52,461 nt of DNA from Streptomyces sp. T39 (GCF_008042045.1 NZ_RDBP01000012.1:2263898-2316358); one strand, 5' to 3'. Counted from the stretch's first letter, positions 26,867 through 35,440 are shown. Translations and numbers: made by a program. The notes: generated by a model from the letters alone, not told the origin.

Positions 26867-27127
26867 TCAGTAGGCGCCGTTGCCGCCGTCGGCGTTGACG
26901 CAGGTGTTGCCGAACGCCGGGTTGAGCAGCGCGATGACGTTCACCGTGTTGCCGCAGACGTTGACCGGCACGTGGATGGGCAGCTGGACCAGGTTGCCGG
27001 AAGCCACACCGGGGGAACCGACGGCCGCACCGTGCGCTCCGGCGTCGGCGGCAGCCATGCCGGCGCCGCCGGCCAGGATGGCACCCGTGCCGGCGACAAC
27101 GGCGGCGGCCTTCGCGATACGCGACAT
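26867..27127 (-). CDS. Short chaplin, second copy
   Basis: An 86-aa secreted chaplin: a signal peptide ending near MAAADA, then AAVGSPGVASGNLVQLPIHVPVNVC-type chaplin sequence (quoted in part: AVGSPGVASGNLVQ) with cysteines in VCGN and NTCVN, and a short DGGNGAY tail absent from the first chaplin. It forms amyloid-like surface fibrils with other chaplins. Start ATG 27127 has AAGGAG 7 bases upstream. It lies beside melC1/melC2, as chpG does in S. coelicolor (recalled), and it has the clearest BldN-like promoter in the window. Confidence 0.95.
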   Translation of the reverse strand: MSRIAKAAAVVAGTGAILAGGAGMAAADAGAHGAAVGSPGVASGNLVQLPIHVPVNVCGNTVNVIALLNPAFGNTCVNADGGNGAY

Positions 27128-27182
27128 CAACTTCTCCTTGAGAACGAGAGGCGGCCGCAGGATTGCGGCCTTCACTCCCCGT

Positions 27183-27210
27183 TCAACGCACGAACCGGAC
27201 ACCGGTAACG
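27183..27210 (-). promoter_or_regulatory. Candidate sigma-BldN promoter of chaplin 2
   Basis: On the minus strand CGTTACC (27210-27204) and CGTTGA (27188-27183) are 15 bp apart, close to the consensus I recall for the developmental sigma factor BldN (CGTAAC / CGTTGA), which transcribes chaplin and rodlin genes. This predicts a 5' leader of about 50 nt. Confidence 0.6.
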
Positions 27211-27223
27211 GATCAGGACGAAG

Positions 27224-27730
27224 TCAGACCCCAACGGTCCCGTCGACGCCCTCGCGCAGGAAATCGGCGTGCCCGTTGTGGCGCGCGTACTCGTTGATCA
27301 CGTGCAGCAGGACCAGCCGCACCGACACGTCGTCGTCCCAGCGGGCCGCGCGCACGGTCGCGTCCAGCGATTCCACGTCCGCCTCGATGCGGCGCGCGTG
27401 CCCCACCTCCGCCTGCCAGGCCGCGAAGGCCTCCTCGCGGGTCGCGCCGCTCGCGTCGTAGGCCGCCTGGAAGTCGCCCTCCTCGGACCAGACGAGGGGG
27501 ACGTCCTCGCCGCCGATCGTCCGGCGGAACCAGGCGCGCTCCACCTCGGCCATGTGCCGCACCAGCCCCAGCAGGGTCAGGGTGGACGGGGGCATCGACC
27601 GGCGGCGCAGTTCCTCGTCGCCGAGCCCCTCGCACTTGGCGGCCAGGGTGGCGCGGTGGAAGTCGAGATAGGCCCGCAGGGTCTCGCGCTCCCCGGCGCG
27701 CGGCGGGGGGCTGAGCCGTTCCATGGTCAT
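27224..27730 (-). CDS. DinB/DUF664-family protein
   Basis: A 168-aa four-helix-bundle protein. Metal-ligand histidines expected for DinB-like folds are visible in LLGLVRHMAEVERAWFRR and in VLLHVINEYARHNGHADFLRE. The family includes thiol transferases and proteins of unknown function, so no reaction is assigned. The start is ATG 27730 with AGGAG 5 bases upstream (ATG 27724 is possible). Its stop is only 13 bp from the chaplin promoter -35. It is divergent from alkB across 50 bp. Confidence 0.85.
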   Translation of the reverse strand: MTMERLSPPPRAGERETLRAYLDFHRATLAAKCEGLGDEELRRRSMPPSTLTLLGLVRHMAEVERAWFRRTIGGEDVPLVWSEEGDFQAAYDASGATREEAFAAWQAEVGHARRIEADVESLDATVRAARWDDDVSVRLVLLHVINEYARHNGHADFLREGVDGTVGV

Positions 27731-27780
27731 GATCGCTCCTTCGTTCGCTCGTTTGTTCTATTTCGGAGTACGCTGGAACC

Positions 27781-28407
27781 ATGGCAGCACACCTCCAGGG
27801 CTCCCTGTTCGACCAGACCGACGAGATCCGCCTCGGGCCGCTGACGGACGTGCGGCGCACCCAGCTCGGCGACGGCGCCTGGATCGACACGCTGCCCGGC
27901 TGGCTCGCCGGCGCGGACGCGCTCTTCGGCGACCTGGCGGCGGACGTGCCGTGGCACGCCGAACGCCGCCGGATGTACGAGCGGACGGTCGAGGTGCCGC
28001 GCCTGCTCTCGTACTACAAGCAGGGCGAGCGGCTCCCCCACCCCGTCCTTCAGAGCGCGCGCGACGCGCTGTCCGGCCACTACGCGGAGGAGCTCGGCGA
28101 GCCGTTCGTCACGGCCGGGCTCTGCTACTACCGCGACGGCCGCGACAGCGTGGCCTGGCACGGCGACCGCATCGGCCGCGGGGCGCGCGAGGACACCATG
28201 GTCGCGATCCTGTCCGTCGGGGCGCCGCGGGACCTGCTGCTGCGGCCGGTCGGCGGCGGCCCCTCGGTGCGCCGGGCGCTCGGCCACGGCGACCTGATCG
28301 TGATGGGCGGATCCTGCCAGCGCACCTGGGAGCACGCCGTCCCCAAGACGGCGCGCTCCGCGGGGCCGCGGATCAGTGTCCAGTTCCGTCCGCGCGGCGT
28401 GAACTGA
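27781..28407 (+). CDS. alkB: AlkB-like alpha-ketoglutarate/Fe(II) dioxygenase
   Basis: A 208-aa enzyme that oxidatively removes alkyl groups from DNA or RNA bases using 2-oxoglutarate and Fe(II). The iron triad is visible: His and Asp in SVAWHGDRIG and the distal His in WEHAVPK, with the 2-oxoglutarate arginines in PRISVQFRPR. The nucleotide-recognition lid contains LCYYRDGRDSVAWHGD. Length is normal. ATG 27781 lies close to the divergent promoter, so the leader is short. A repair role is known for the family; the exact substrate is not. Confidence 0.92.
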   Translation: MAAHLQGSLFDQTDEIRLGPLTDVRRTQLGDGAWIDTLPGWLAGADALFGDLAADVPWHAERRRMYERTVEVPRLLSYYKQGERLPHPVLQSARDALSGHYAEELGEPFVTAGLCYYRDGRDSVAWHGDRIGRGAREDTMVAILSVGAPRDLLLRPVGGGPSVRRALGHGDLIVMGGSCQRTWEHAVPKTARSAGPRISVQFRPRGVN

Positions 28408-28439
28408 CGGCGGCGGGACCGGGGCGCCGGCCCGCCGGG

Positions 28440-30041
28440 TCAGCGGGAGGCCCGGCGCACCGAGCGGCCGGCCAGCACGTCCGTGCGGGTCCCGTCCTCG
28501 ATGACGAACCGGCCGTCGATCAGCACGTGCGGGATGCCGACCGGAAGGGTGCGCGGCCGCTCGAAGGTCGACCCCGCCGCGACCGTGTCCGGGTCGAACA
28601 GCACCAGGTCGGCGCGGTAGCCCTCACGGACCAGGCCCCGGTCCGCCAGGCGCAGCCGGGCCGCCGGGCGGGACGTCAGGTGCGCCACGGCCTCCTCCAG
28701 GCCGAGCACGCCCAGCTCCCGCGCGTACCGGCCCAGGTAGTGGGGGAACGTCCCGTACGCCCGGGGGTGCGGCTTGTCGCCCTGGAGGATCCCGTCGCTG
28801 CCGCCGGTGTGGACGCGGTGCCGCATGATCGCGCGCACGTTCTCCTCGTGGCCGACGTGCTGGAGGATCGTCGAGCCGAGCCGGTCCCCGATCAGCAGCC
28901 GCCGCGCGGTGACCCACGGCTCCTCGCCGCGCAGCCGCGCCGACTCCTCGACCGTGCGGCCGACATGGTCCGCGAGCGAGGGCTCGCCCACCCCCGAGAT
29001 CTCGATGGTGTCCCACTCGATCGGCACGCCGTGGCAGCCGTCCGACCCGATCTCCTCCAGGTGGTGACGGATCCGCTCGGCGGTCTCGTCGTCGCGCAGC
29101 CGTGCGAGGACCGCCTCCGGCCCTCCCTCGCCGGCCCAGCTGGGCAGCATCGCCACGAGCGTGGTGCAGCCGGGGGTGTAGGGGTAGGTGTCGAGGGAGA
29201 TGTCGGCGCCCGCGTCCAGCGCGCCGTCGAGCAGCGCCAGCAGGTCGGGCGCCTTGCCCTTGTTGACGCCGAAGTTCATCGTGGCGTGCGCGAGATGCAG
29301 GGCGCAGCCGGCTTCCCGGGTCAGCCCCACCATCTCCTCGTACGCCTGGAGCGCGCCGGCGCCGTAGGAGCGGTGGTGGGGGCAGTAGTAGCCGTCGTAG
29401 CGGGCCACCACACGGCACAGCTCGGTCAGTTCGGCGTCGCTCGCGTACATGCCGGGCGTGTACGTGAGGCCCGACGACATCCCGACCGCGCCCTGCTCCA
29501 TGCCCTCGGCGACGAGCTGCCGCATCCGGTCGAGCTCGGCGGGGGTCGCCGGCCGGTCCTCCCAGCCCAGGACCGTCATCCGGACCGTGCCCTGGGGGAC
29601 GAGGTACGCGGCGTTGACGGCGATGCCCTGGCGGTCGAGCCGGTCCAGGTACCCGCCGACCGAGCGCCAGTCGAAGTCGATGTCCGCGCCGTCGCCGTTC
29701 CATCCGGTGATCGCCCGGCGGACGGCGTCGAGGCTGGTGTCGTCGACGGGCGCGTACGACAGGCCGTCCTGCCCGAGCACCTCCAGCGTCACTCCCTGGG
29801 CCGCCTTCGCCGAGTGGTCGGGGTCGCGCAGGAGGGCGAGGTCGCTGTGGGCGTGCATGTCGATGAAGCCGGGGGCGAGGGCGAGGCCGTGCGCGTCGAG
29901 GACGCGCCCGCCGGTGAGGGCGGGGCCGTCGCCCTCGCGGCGTATCGCGGTGACGCGTCCGCCGTCGATGCCGACGTCGGCGCGGAAGGAGGCGCCACCG
30001 GTGCCGTCGATGACGCGGGCGTCGCGGATGACGAGGTCCAT
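28440..30041 (-). CDS. N-acyl-D-amino-acid deacylase (D-aminoacylase) family amidohydrolase
   Basis: A 533-aa amidohydrolase-superfamily enzyme that releases D-amino acids from N-acyl forms. Metal-site motifs are FIDMHAHSDLALL (HxH), YYCPHHRSYG, LHLAHATMN and the late Asp in HTGGSDGILQ; a C-terminal beta-sandwich closes with VEREGYRADLVLFDP-like sequence (seen: VREGYRADLVLFDP). Where classical D-aminoacylases have a metal-bridging Cys (GNCG), this one has GQDG, as in a recognisable subgroup. The start is ATG 30041 rather than GTG 30059. It follows the deaminase gene by 40 bp on the same strand, so deacylation and deamination are linked. Confidence 0.88.
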   Translation of the reverse strand: MDLVIRDARVIDGTGGASFRADVGIDGGRVTAIRREGDGPALTGGRVLDAHGLALAPGFIDMHAHSDLALLRDPDHSAKAAQGVTLEVLGQDGLSYAPVDDTSLDAVRRAITGWNGDGADIDFDWRSVGGYLDRLDRQGIAVNAAYLVPQGTVRMTVLGWEDRPATPAELDRMRQLVAEGMEQGAVGMSSGLTYTPGMYASDAELTELCRVVARYDGYYCPHHRSYGAGALQAYEEMVGLTREAGCALHLAHATMNFGVNKGKAPDLLALLDGALDAGADISLDTYPYTPGCTTLVAMLPSWAGEGGPEAVLARLRDDETAERIRHHLEEIGSDGCHGVPIEWDTIEISGVGEPSLADHVGRTVEESARLRGEEPWVTARRLLIGDRLGSTILQHVGHEENVRAIMRHRVHTGGSDGILQGDKPHPRAYGTFPHYLGRYARELGVLGLEEAVAHLTSRPAARLRLADRGLVREGYRADLVLFDPDTVAAGSTFERPRTLPVGIPHVLIDGRFVIEDGTRTDVLAGRSVRRASR

Positions 30042-30081
30042 GGAAGCGGTGCCTTTCACGGATGGGGGCGGGGGGCGGGGA

Positions 30082-31365
30082 TCAGAAGAAGGTCCGGATG
30101 AAGTCCGTGACCGTCCCGTCCTCCTCGACCACCGGGATCAGCTGCCACTTGTCGAACGAGGTGCACGGGTGGGACAGCCCCAGGCCGACCCAGTCGCCCA
30201 CCTCCAGCTCGGCGTCCGCGTCGGTGCGCACCCAGGCGTGCTGGTCGGACAGGCCGGTGACGGTGATGCCGTCGGCGGGGCGGACGGCGCCGGTGCGCGC
30301 GTCCCGGACGGCCTGCGCCGTCGGCAGGTCGAGGTCGTACGCGGCGTCGCGCTTGCCCGCGTTGAGGAAGGCCTGCTCGGGCGACGGGCGGGAGACCACC
30401 TGGGCCCACAGGCGGAACGCCGGCCGGAGCGCGCCCTCCGCGGGCACCCGGTTGAACGGGGTCAGATGCCGGTAGTGGCCGTCGTCGTGCGAGACGTACG
30501 CGCCGGAGCGCAGCAGCTTCAGCACCGGGGCCGACAGCGGCGGGATCTCCTCGAACACGTCGGCCACGGCGTCGAACCACGCGCTGCCGCCCGCGCTGAT
30601 CACGATCTGGTCCGTCCGTGCGAACCGGCCCTCGGCGTCGAAGGCGGCGGCGAGCGCGACCAGCCGCCGCAGCCAGGCCCGGACGCTGTCGCCGTCGGCC
30701 TGCGGGACCTCGCCCTCGTAGCCCGCGACGCCGACGAGGCGCAGGGTGCCGGCGGCGGCGACCGCGTCGGCGACGGCGGCGCAGCCGGCCTCGGTGCGCA
30801 CGCCGGTGCGGGCCCCGTCGCCCGCGCCGAGTTCGACCACGACGTCCAGCGGCCGGGACACCCCGCGCAGGGCCTCGTCCATCAGCTCCACTCCGCGGAC
30901 CGAGTCGACGTAGACGACGAGCCGGAAGCCGGGGTCGGCGTCGAGTTCGGCGGCGATCCAGCGCAGCGCGGCCGCGTCGACGACCTCGTTGGCGAGGAAG
31001 ATCCGGCTGATCCCGTAGGCGCGGTAGACGCGGACCTGGTGGGGCACGGCCGCGGTGATGCCCCAGGCGCCGCGCTCCAGTTGCCGGGCGAACAGCTGGG
31101 GGGACATGGAGGTCTTGCCGTGCGGGGCGAAGGCGAGACCATGGCGCTCGGCGTAGGTCTCCAGCAGGGCGAGGTTGTGCTCCAGCGACTCGGCGGAGAG
31201 CGCCAGCACGGGCGTGGTGAAGCCCCCGGTGAACAGATCGCGCCGGGCCGACGCGAGCTCGCCGACGGTGAGGCCCTGGGCGTCGGGCGGGAGCGCCTTG
31301 AAGCGGTGGTCGACCGGTTCGTCGGCAAGCCTGGCGACGGCGTCGTCGGCGTGGGCGGCAGCCAT
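30082..31365 (-). CDS. PLP-dependent D-amino acid deaminase/dehydratase (D-serine/D-threonine type)
   Basis: A 427-aa fold-type III protein: alanine-racemase-like N-terminal barrel with the PLP lysine in FAPHGKTSMSP, and a C-terminal beta domain with TGLSDQHAW and GLSHPCTSFDKW, whose His and Cys fit the zinc site of D-serine dehydratases of this family. It should convert D-serine or D-threonine to the 2-oxo acid plus ammonia through an enamine. The start is ATG 31365 with GAGGAGG 7 bases upstream. RidA, encoded in the divergent operon, hydrolyses such enamines, which supports the call. Confidence 0.88.
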   Translation of the reverse strand: MAAAHADDAVARLADEPVDHRFKALPPDAQGLTVGELASARRDLFTGGFTTPVLALSAESLEHNLALLETYAERHGLAFAPHGKTSMSPQLFARQLERGAWGITAAVPHQVRVYRAYGISRIFLANEVVDAAALRWIAAELDADPGFRLVVYVDSVRGVELMDEALRGVSRPLDVVVELGAGDGARTGVRTEAGCAAVADAVAAAGTLRLVGVAGYEGEVPQADGDSVRAWLRRLVALAAAFDAEGRFARTDQIVISAGGSAWFDAVADVFEEIPPLSAPVLKLLRSGAYVSHDDGHYRHLTPFNRVPAEGALRPAFRLWAQVVSRPSPEQAFLNAGKRDAAYDLDLPTAQAVRDARTGAVRPADGITVTGLSDQHAWVRTDADAELEVGDWVGLGLSHPCTSFDKWQLIPVVEEDGTVTDFIRTFF

Positions 31366-31383
31366 GGGAGCCCTCCTCGGGGG

Positions 31384-31421
31384 CGTTGCAAAATGTGCAA
31401 CGCTCATTGCGTATTTCGCTT
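31384..31421. promoter_or_regulatory. Paired IclR-like operator in the divergent promoter
   Basis: CGTTGCAAAATGTGCAACG (31384-31402) has perfect 7-bp arms with a 5-base centre. A weaker second site, TTGCGTATTTCGCTT (31407-31421), has the same 5-5-5 layout. Centres are 21 bp apart, two helical turns, as expected for two dimers of an IclR regulator on one face. The IclR gene at 32598 is the likely regulator. Confidence 0.65.
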
Positions 31422-31494
31422 ACCGCTGTCTAACATCCGAGCCAACACCGGGTCAATGGGCCCGGTGACCGACCAGCGAGGAGCCCCCGCGATC

Positions 31495-32601
31495 ATGACC
31501 GCGAGCGTGCACGGACCCGTGGACGTCGTCTGCCTCGGCGAGTCCATGGTCACGTTCCTGCCGACCCGGGCGGGACGCCTGGCCGACGTGCCGTCGTTCG
31601 TCCGCGGCATCGGCGGGGCCGAGTCCAACCTCGCCTGCGCGCTCGCCGCGGCCGGACACCGGGTCCGCTGGGTGGGCCGGGTCGGCGCGGACGGCTTCGG
31701 CGACCACCTGGTGGCCGCGATCGCCGCCTACGGGGTCGACACCACGGCGGTCGTCCGTGACCCCCGGCGCCCCACGGGCATCTACTTCCGCACGGCGGCC
31801 GACCGCGCCAGCGAGGGCCACGAAGTCGTCTACTACCGGGCCGGGTCCGCCGCGTCGGCCATGTCGCCCGGGACCGTGCCGCACGAGGCGGTCTGGTCGG
31901 GCCGGATGCTCCACGTGTCCGGCATCACGGCCGCGCTGTCCGCCGGCTGCCTGGCCCTGATGCGCGGCCTCACCGCCCGCCGCGACGGCCGTCCCCCGCT
32001 CTCGTTCGACGTCAACCACCGGCCCGGCCTGTGGCGCGAGGCCGACGGCGCCCGCGTCCTGCTGGACCTCGCACGCGGCGCGGACATCGTCTTCGTCGGC
32101 GAGGACGAGGCCGAGGAGGCGTGGGGCGTGCGGGGCGGGCCGGACGCGGTCCGGCGGGCGCTGCCCGAGCCGGCGACCCTGGTGGTGAAGCGCGGCGCCG
32201 GGGGCGCGGTCGCCTTCACCCGCGACACCGCGGCCACGGCCGCCGTCCCCGGCGCCCGCCCCCACGGCGCGGACGCCTCCGGCGCCCCGCGAGGGCCCGT
32301 CCCCGGCGACACCGTCACCCACGCCCCTGCTCCCGTCGTCGACGTCGTCGCCGCCACCGGGGCCGGGGACGCCTTCGCCGCCGGATTCCTCTCGGCGACC
32401 CTCCGGGACCTGCCCGTGCGGGACCGGCTGCGGCACGGGCACCTCTGGGCCGCCGCAGCGCTCACCGTCCCCGGGGACCTGGCCGATCCGCCCCCGGCCG
32501 CGCACGCCGACCGGCTCGTCGGCCTCGACGACGCGGCCTGGGGGAGACTGCACCTCGGCCCCGGCTGGACGGGCCGAGACCAGGAGGTACGTACGCCATG
32601 A
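31495..32601 (+). CDS. PfkB-family sugar kinase (2-keto-3-deoxygluconate kinase-like)
   Basis: A 368-aa ribokinase-fold enzyme. The N-terminal signature is VVCLGESMVTFLP with FVRGIGGAESNLACALAAAG (substrate and lid), and the C-terminal signature VDVVAATGAGDAFAAGFL gives the anion hole and catalytic Asp. The GGAESNLA and LSFDVNHRP features resemble KdgK, which phosphorylates 2-keto-3-deoxygluconate, but related kinases act on other sugars. A low-complexity insert (VPGARPHGADASGAPRG) precedes the C-terminal motif. The start is ATG 31495; GAGGAG lies 12 bases upstream, so a nearby alternative start is possible. It overlaps the IclR start (ATGA). Confidence 0.87.
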   Translation: MTASVHGPVDVVCLGESMVTFLPTRAGRLADVPSFVRGIGGAESNLACALAAAGHRVRWVGRVGADGFGDHLVAAIAAYGVDTTAVVRDPRRPTGIYFRTAADRASEGHEVVYYRAGSAASAMSPGTVPHEAVWSGRMLHVSGITAALSAGCLALMRGLTARRDGRPPLSFDVNHRPGLWREADGARVLLDLARGADIVFVGEDEAEEAWGVRGGPDAVRRALPEPATLVVKRGAGGAVAFTRDTAATAAVPGARPHGADASGAPRGPVPGDTVTHAPAPVVDVVAATGAGDAFAAGFLSATLRDLPVRDRLRHGHLWAAAALTVPGDLADPPPAAHADRLVGLDDAAWGRLHLGPGWTGRDQEVRTP

Positions 32602-33362
32602 GCCAGACCGTCGACCGCGCGCTCAGCATCCTGCCGCTGCTCGCCCAGGGCCCCGCCGACCTCGGACAGGTCGCCGACCGGCTCGGCGTCCACAAGTCCA
32701 CGGCGCTGCGCCTGCTGCGCACCCTCCACGAGCACGGGCTCGTCTACCGCCAGCAGGACCAGCGCTACCGCCTCGGCGCCCGGCTCTTCGCCCTCGCCCA
32801 GGAGGCCGTCGAGAACCTCGACGTACGGGAGATCGCCCACCCCCATCTCGTCGCGCTCAACGAGCAGATCGGGCACACCGTCCACCTCGCGGTGTACGAG
32901 GAGAGCGAGGTCCTCTACATCGACAAGGTCGAGAGCCGCTACCCCGTCCGCATGTACTCGCGGATCGGCAAGCCCGTCGCGATCACCGTCGCGGCCGTGG
33001 CGAAGCTGCTCCTGGCCGACCTGCCGGAGGCCGAGCGGCGCGCCGTCGCCGAGAAGCTCGACTTCCCCATGTACACGTCCCGTTCGATCCCGAACGCCGC
33101 CGCCTTCCTCAGGGAGCTGGCGACCGTCCGCGAACAGGGCTGGGCCACCGACCTGGGTGGCCACGAGGAGTCCATCAACTGCATCGGCGCCCCCGTCCGC
33201 GGTGCGGACGGCCGGGTCGTCGCCGCCATGTCGGTGTCCGCGCCGAACGTGGTCGTCACCGCCGACGAACTCCTCACCCTCCTCCCGCTGGTGCGCCGCT
33301 GCGCCGACGCCATCACCCGGGAGTACTCAGGACAGACACCCCAGAAGGAAGCACACGCATGA
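32598..33362 (+). CDS. IclR-family transcriptional regulator
   Basis: A 254-aa regulator: winged HTH (TVDRALSILPLLAQGPADLG, then DRLGVHKSTALRLLRTLHEHGL) followed by the IclR effector domain (REIAHPHLVALNEQIGHTVHLAV, YIDKVES, HEESINCIGAPVRG). Effectors are often small carboxylates. It is translationally coupled to the kinase and to ridA by ATGA overlaps on both sides, with AGGAGG upstream. It is the likely controller of the divergent promoter at 31366-31494 and of its own operon. Confidence 0.93.
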   Translation: MSQTVDRALSILPLLAQGPADLGQVADRLGVHKSTALRLLRTLHEHGLVYRQQDQRYRLGARLFALAQEAVENLDVREIAHPHLVALNEQIGHTVHLAVYEESEVLYIDKVESRYPVRMYSRIGKPVAITVAAVAKLLLADLPEAERRAVAEKLDFPMYTSRSIPNAAAFLRELATVREQGWATDLGGHEESINCIGAPVRGADGRVVAAMSVSAPNVVVTADELLTLLPLVRRCADAITREYSGQTPQKEAHA

Positions 33363-33763
33363 CCGAGAAGACCGCGATCACCCCGAGCACCCACACCGCG
33401 CCGCCGGCGAAGTTCTCCCACGGCGTCCGCAAGGGCAACATCCTCCAGGTCGCCGGCCAGGTCGGCTTCCTCCCCGCCGCCCCGGGCCAGGCCCCGACCC
33501 CGGCCGGCCCCACCCTGCGCGAGCAGACCCTCCAGACCTTCGCCAACGTCGAGGCGATCCTCACCGAGGGCGGCGCGAGCTGGGACGACGTGATGATGAT
33601 CCGCGTCTACCTCACGGATACGGGCCACTTCGCCGAGATGAACGAGATCTACAACGAGTACTTCGAGGACCTGACGGTGGCCCCCGCCGCCCGGACCACG
33701 GTCTACGTCGGGCTGCCCGCCGGCCTGCTCATCGAGATCGACGCCCTGGCCGTCCTGGACTGA
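33359..33763 (+). CDS. ridA: RidA-family reactive enamine/imine deaminase
   Basis: A 134-aa YjgF/YER057c/UK114 protein. It shows QVAGQVGFLP, the trimer-interface ALREQTLQTF-like helix (seen: LREQTLQTFANVEAILTEGG), DVMMIRVYLTD and the catalytic-arginine region PAARTTVYVGLPAG with VEI-type ending LIEIDALAVL. RidA hydrolyses 2-aminoacrylate and other enamines made by PLP dehydratases. The D-serine-type deaminase is divergently encoded next door, which gives a direct metabolic reason for its presence. ATG overlaps the IclR stop. Confidence 0.93.
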   Translation: MTEKTAITPSTHTAPPAKFSHGVRKGNILQVAGQVGFLPAAPGQAPTPAGPTLREQTLQTFANVEAILTEGGASWDDVMMIRVYLTDTGHFAEMNEIYNEYFEDLTVAPAARTTVYVGLPAGLLIEIDALAVLD

Positions 33764-33803
33764 CTCGCCTTCCTGGACTGATTCCCCTGATCCACCCGCT
33801 CCA

Positions 33804-33836
33804 CGGCACGGCGCGACCTCCCCACGCGCCGTGCCG
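33804..33836 (+). terminator. Hairpin between ridA and the permease
   Basis: CGGCACGGCGCG pairs with CGCGCCGTGCCG across a 9-base loop, 41 bp after ridA. It may reduce read-through into the permease gene. Confidence 0.55.
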
Positions 33837-33880
33837 CGCCCCACCCATGCCCGAAACAGCTCCGCCCGCCAAGGATCCTC

Positions 33881-35353
33881 ATGCTGACAGCCGCTGACGC
33901 GCCCCCACCACCCACCCCCCACACCGGCGGACTCCTCACCGTCGTCGACGGCACCGCCGGACTGCTGGCCGTAGCCGCCCTCGGCATCGCCCTGCTGCTC
34001 TACCTGATCATCAAGGTGCGGCTGCAGCCGTTCGTCGCCCTGCTCGCCGTCTCCATAGCCGTCGGCCTCGCGGCCGGCCTCTCGGTCACCGAACTCTTCG
34101 GCACCGTGCAGAAGTCCGCCGCCGTCTCCGTCATCGAGACCGGCATGGGCGGCATCCTCGGCCATGTCGCCATCATCATCGGCCTCGGCACCATGCTCGG
34201 CGCGATCCTGGAGGTGTCCGGCGGCGCGGAGGTCCTGTCCTCCCGGCTCCTCGGCCTCTTCGGGGAGAAGCGCGCACCGCTCGCCATGGGCCTGACCGGC
34301 CTCATCTTCGGCATCCCCGTCTTCTTCGACGTCGGCATCTTCGTCCTCGCGCCGATCGTCTACGCCGCCGCCAAGCGGTCCGGCAAGTCGATCGTCCTGT
34401 ACGCCATGCCGCTGCTCGCCGGCCTGTCGATGACCCACGCCTTCCTGCCGCCGCACCCCGGACCGGTGGCCGCCGCCGGTCTCTTCCACGTCTCCCTCGG
34501 CTGGGTCATCCTGATGGGCGTCGTCGTCGGCATCCCGGCCGTCCTGGCGGCCTGGGGCTACGCCGCCTGGATCGGCAAGCGCGTGTTCGTCGAGGTCCCG
34601 CAGGACATGCTGGAGGCCGCCGAGGAGTCGCGGGCCGCCGTCCTCGCCGAGCAGCGGGCCGCGGGACGCGAGCCGCAGGAGAAGCCGGTCGCGCTCTCCA
34701 CCGTGCTGGCCATCATCGGCACGCCGCTGGTGCTGATCCTCGCCGCCACCTTCTCGTCCATCGCGCTCGACGAGTCCACCTTCCGTTCGGTCGTCGAGTT
34801 CTTCGGCCACCCGTTCGTCGCCCTGACCATCGCGCTGGTGCTGGCGTACTGGCTGCTGGGCATCCGGCGCGGCTGGTCGCGCAAGTCGCTGGAGTCGGTG
34901 TCCACGCAGTCCCTGAAGCCGGTGGGCAACATCCTGCTCGTCGTCGGCGCGGGCGGTGTCTTCGGCGCCGTGCTCAAGGCGAGCGGTGTCGCCCAGGCCC
35001 TGTCGGACACCTTCAACGACGTCGGCCTGCCGGTGATCGTCCTCGCGTACCTGATCTCGCTGGTGCTGCGGGTCGCCCAGGGCTCGGCGACCGTCGCGAT
35101 CGTGACCACGGCCGGCATCGTGCTGCCCCTCGTCGAGAACGCCGGCCACTCGCAGGCCTTCCTGGCCCTCGTCATCATGGCGATCTCGGCCGGCTCCATC
35201 TTCGCCTCGCACGTGAACGACGGCGGGTTCTGGATCGTCTCCAAGTACTTCGGCATCTCCGAGCGGGACACCCTCAAGACCTGGACCGTCCTGGAGTCGG
35301 TCCTCTCCGTCGCGGGCTTCGCGGTCGCGGCGGTGCTGAGCCTGGTGGTGTAG
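33881..35353 (+). CDS. GntP-family permease (gluconate or D-serine/DsdX type)
   Basis: A 490-aa transporter with about 12-14 membrane segments. Family blocks include GLGTMLGAILEVSGGAE, LIFGIPVFFDVGIFVLAPIV, LSMTHAFLPPHPGPVAAAG and RVAQGSATVAIVTTAGI. GntP members import gluconate and related acids; E. coli DsdX of the same family imports D-serine. With a D-amino-acid deaminase, deacylase, RidA and a KdgK-like kinase nearby, either substrate is possible. The start is ATG 33881 with AAGGA 5 bases upstream. The gene ends at a strong convergent terminator. Confidence 0.92.
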   Translation: MLTAADAPPPPTPHTGGLLTVVDGTAGLLAVAALGIALLLYLIIKVRLQPFVALLAVSIAVGLAAGLSVTELFGTVQKSAAVSVIETGMGGILGHVAIIIGLGTMLGAILEVSGGAEVLSSRLLGLFGEKRAPLAMGLTGLIFGIPVFFDVGIFVLAPIVYAAAKRSGKSIVLYAMPLLAGLSMTHAFLPPHPGPVAAAGLFHVSLGWVILMGVVVGIPAVLAAWGYAAWIGKRVFVEVPQDMLEAAEESRAAVLAEQRAAGREPQEKPVALSTVLAIIGTPLVLILAATFSSIALDESTFRSVVEFFGHPFVALTIALVLAYWLLGIRRGWSRKSLESVSTQSLKPVGNILLVVGAGGVFGAVLKASGVAQALSDTFNDVGLPVIVLAYLISLVLRVAQGSATVAIVTTAGIVLPLVENAGHSQAFLALVIMAISAGSIFASHVNDGGFWIVSKYFGISERDTLKTWTVLESVLSVAGFAVAAVLSLVV

Positions 35354-35379
35354 CGGCCTCCCGGGCCGGTGCACGCGAG

Positions 35380-35417
35380 GGGGCGGGGCGGAGGGCGTGT
35401 GCCCTCCGCCCCGCCCC
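35380..35417. terminator. Bidirectional terminator, permease / M14 peptidase
   Basis: A perfect 17-bp stem (GGGGCGGGGCGGAGGGC with its complement) and GTGT loop lie between convergent genes ending at 35353 and 35441. Confidence 0.85.
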
Positions 35418-35440
35418 GCTGTCCGCCGGGCGGCACGGCG

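Noticed and set aside
29449..32601. 1050-codon plus-strand frame ending in the sugar kinase
   Set aside because: Most of it is antisense to the deacylase and deaminase; only the part from about 31495 is real.
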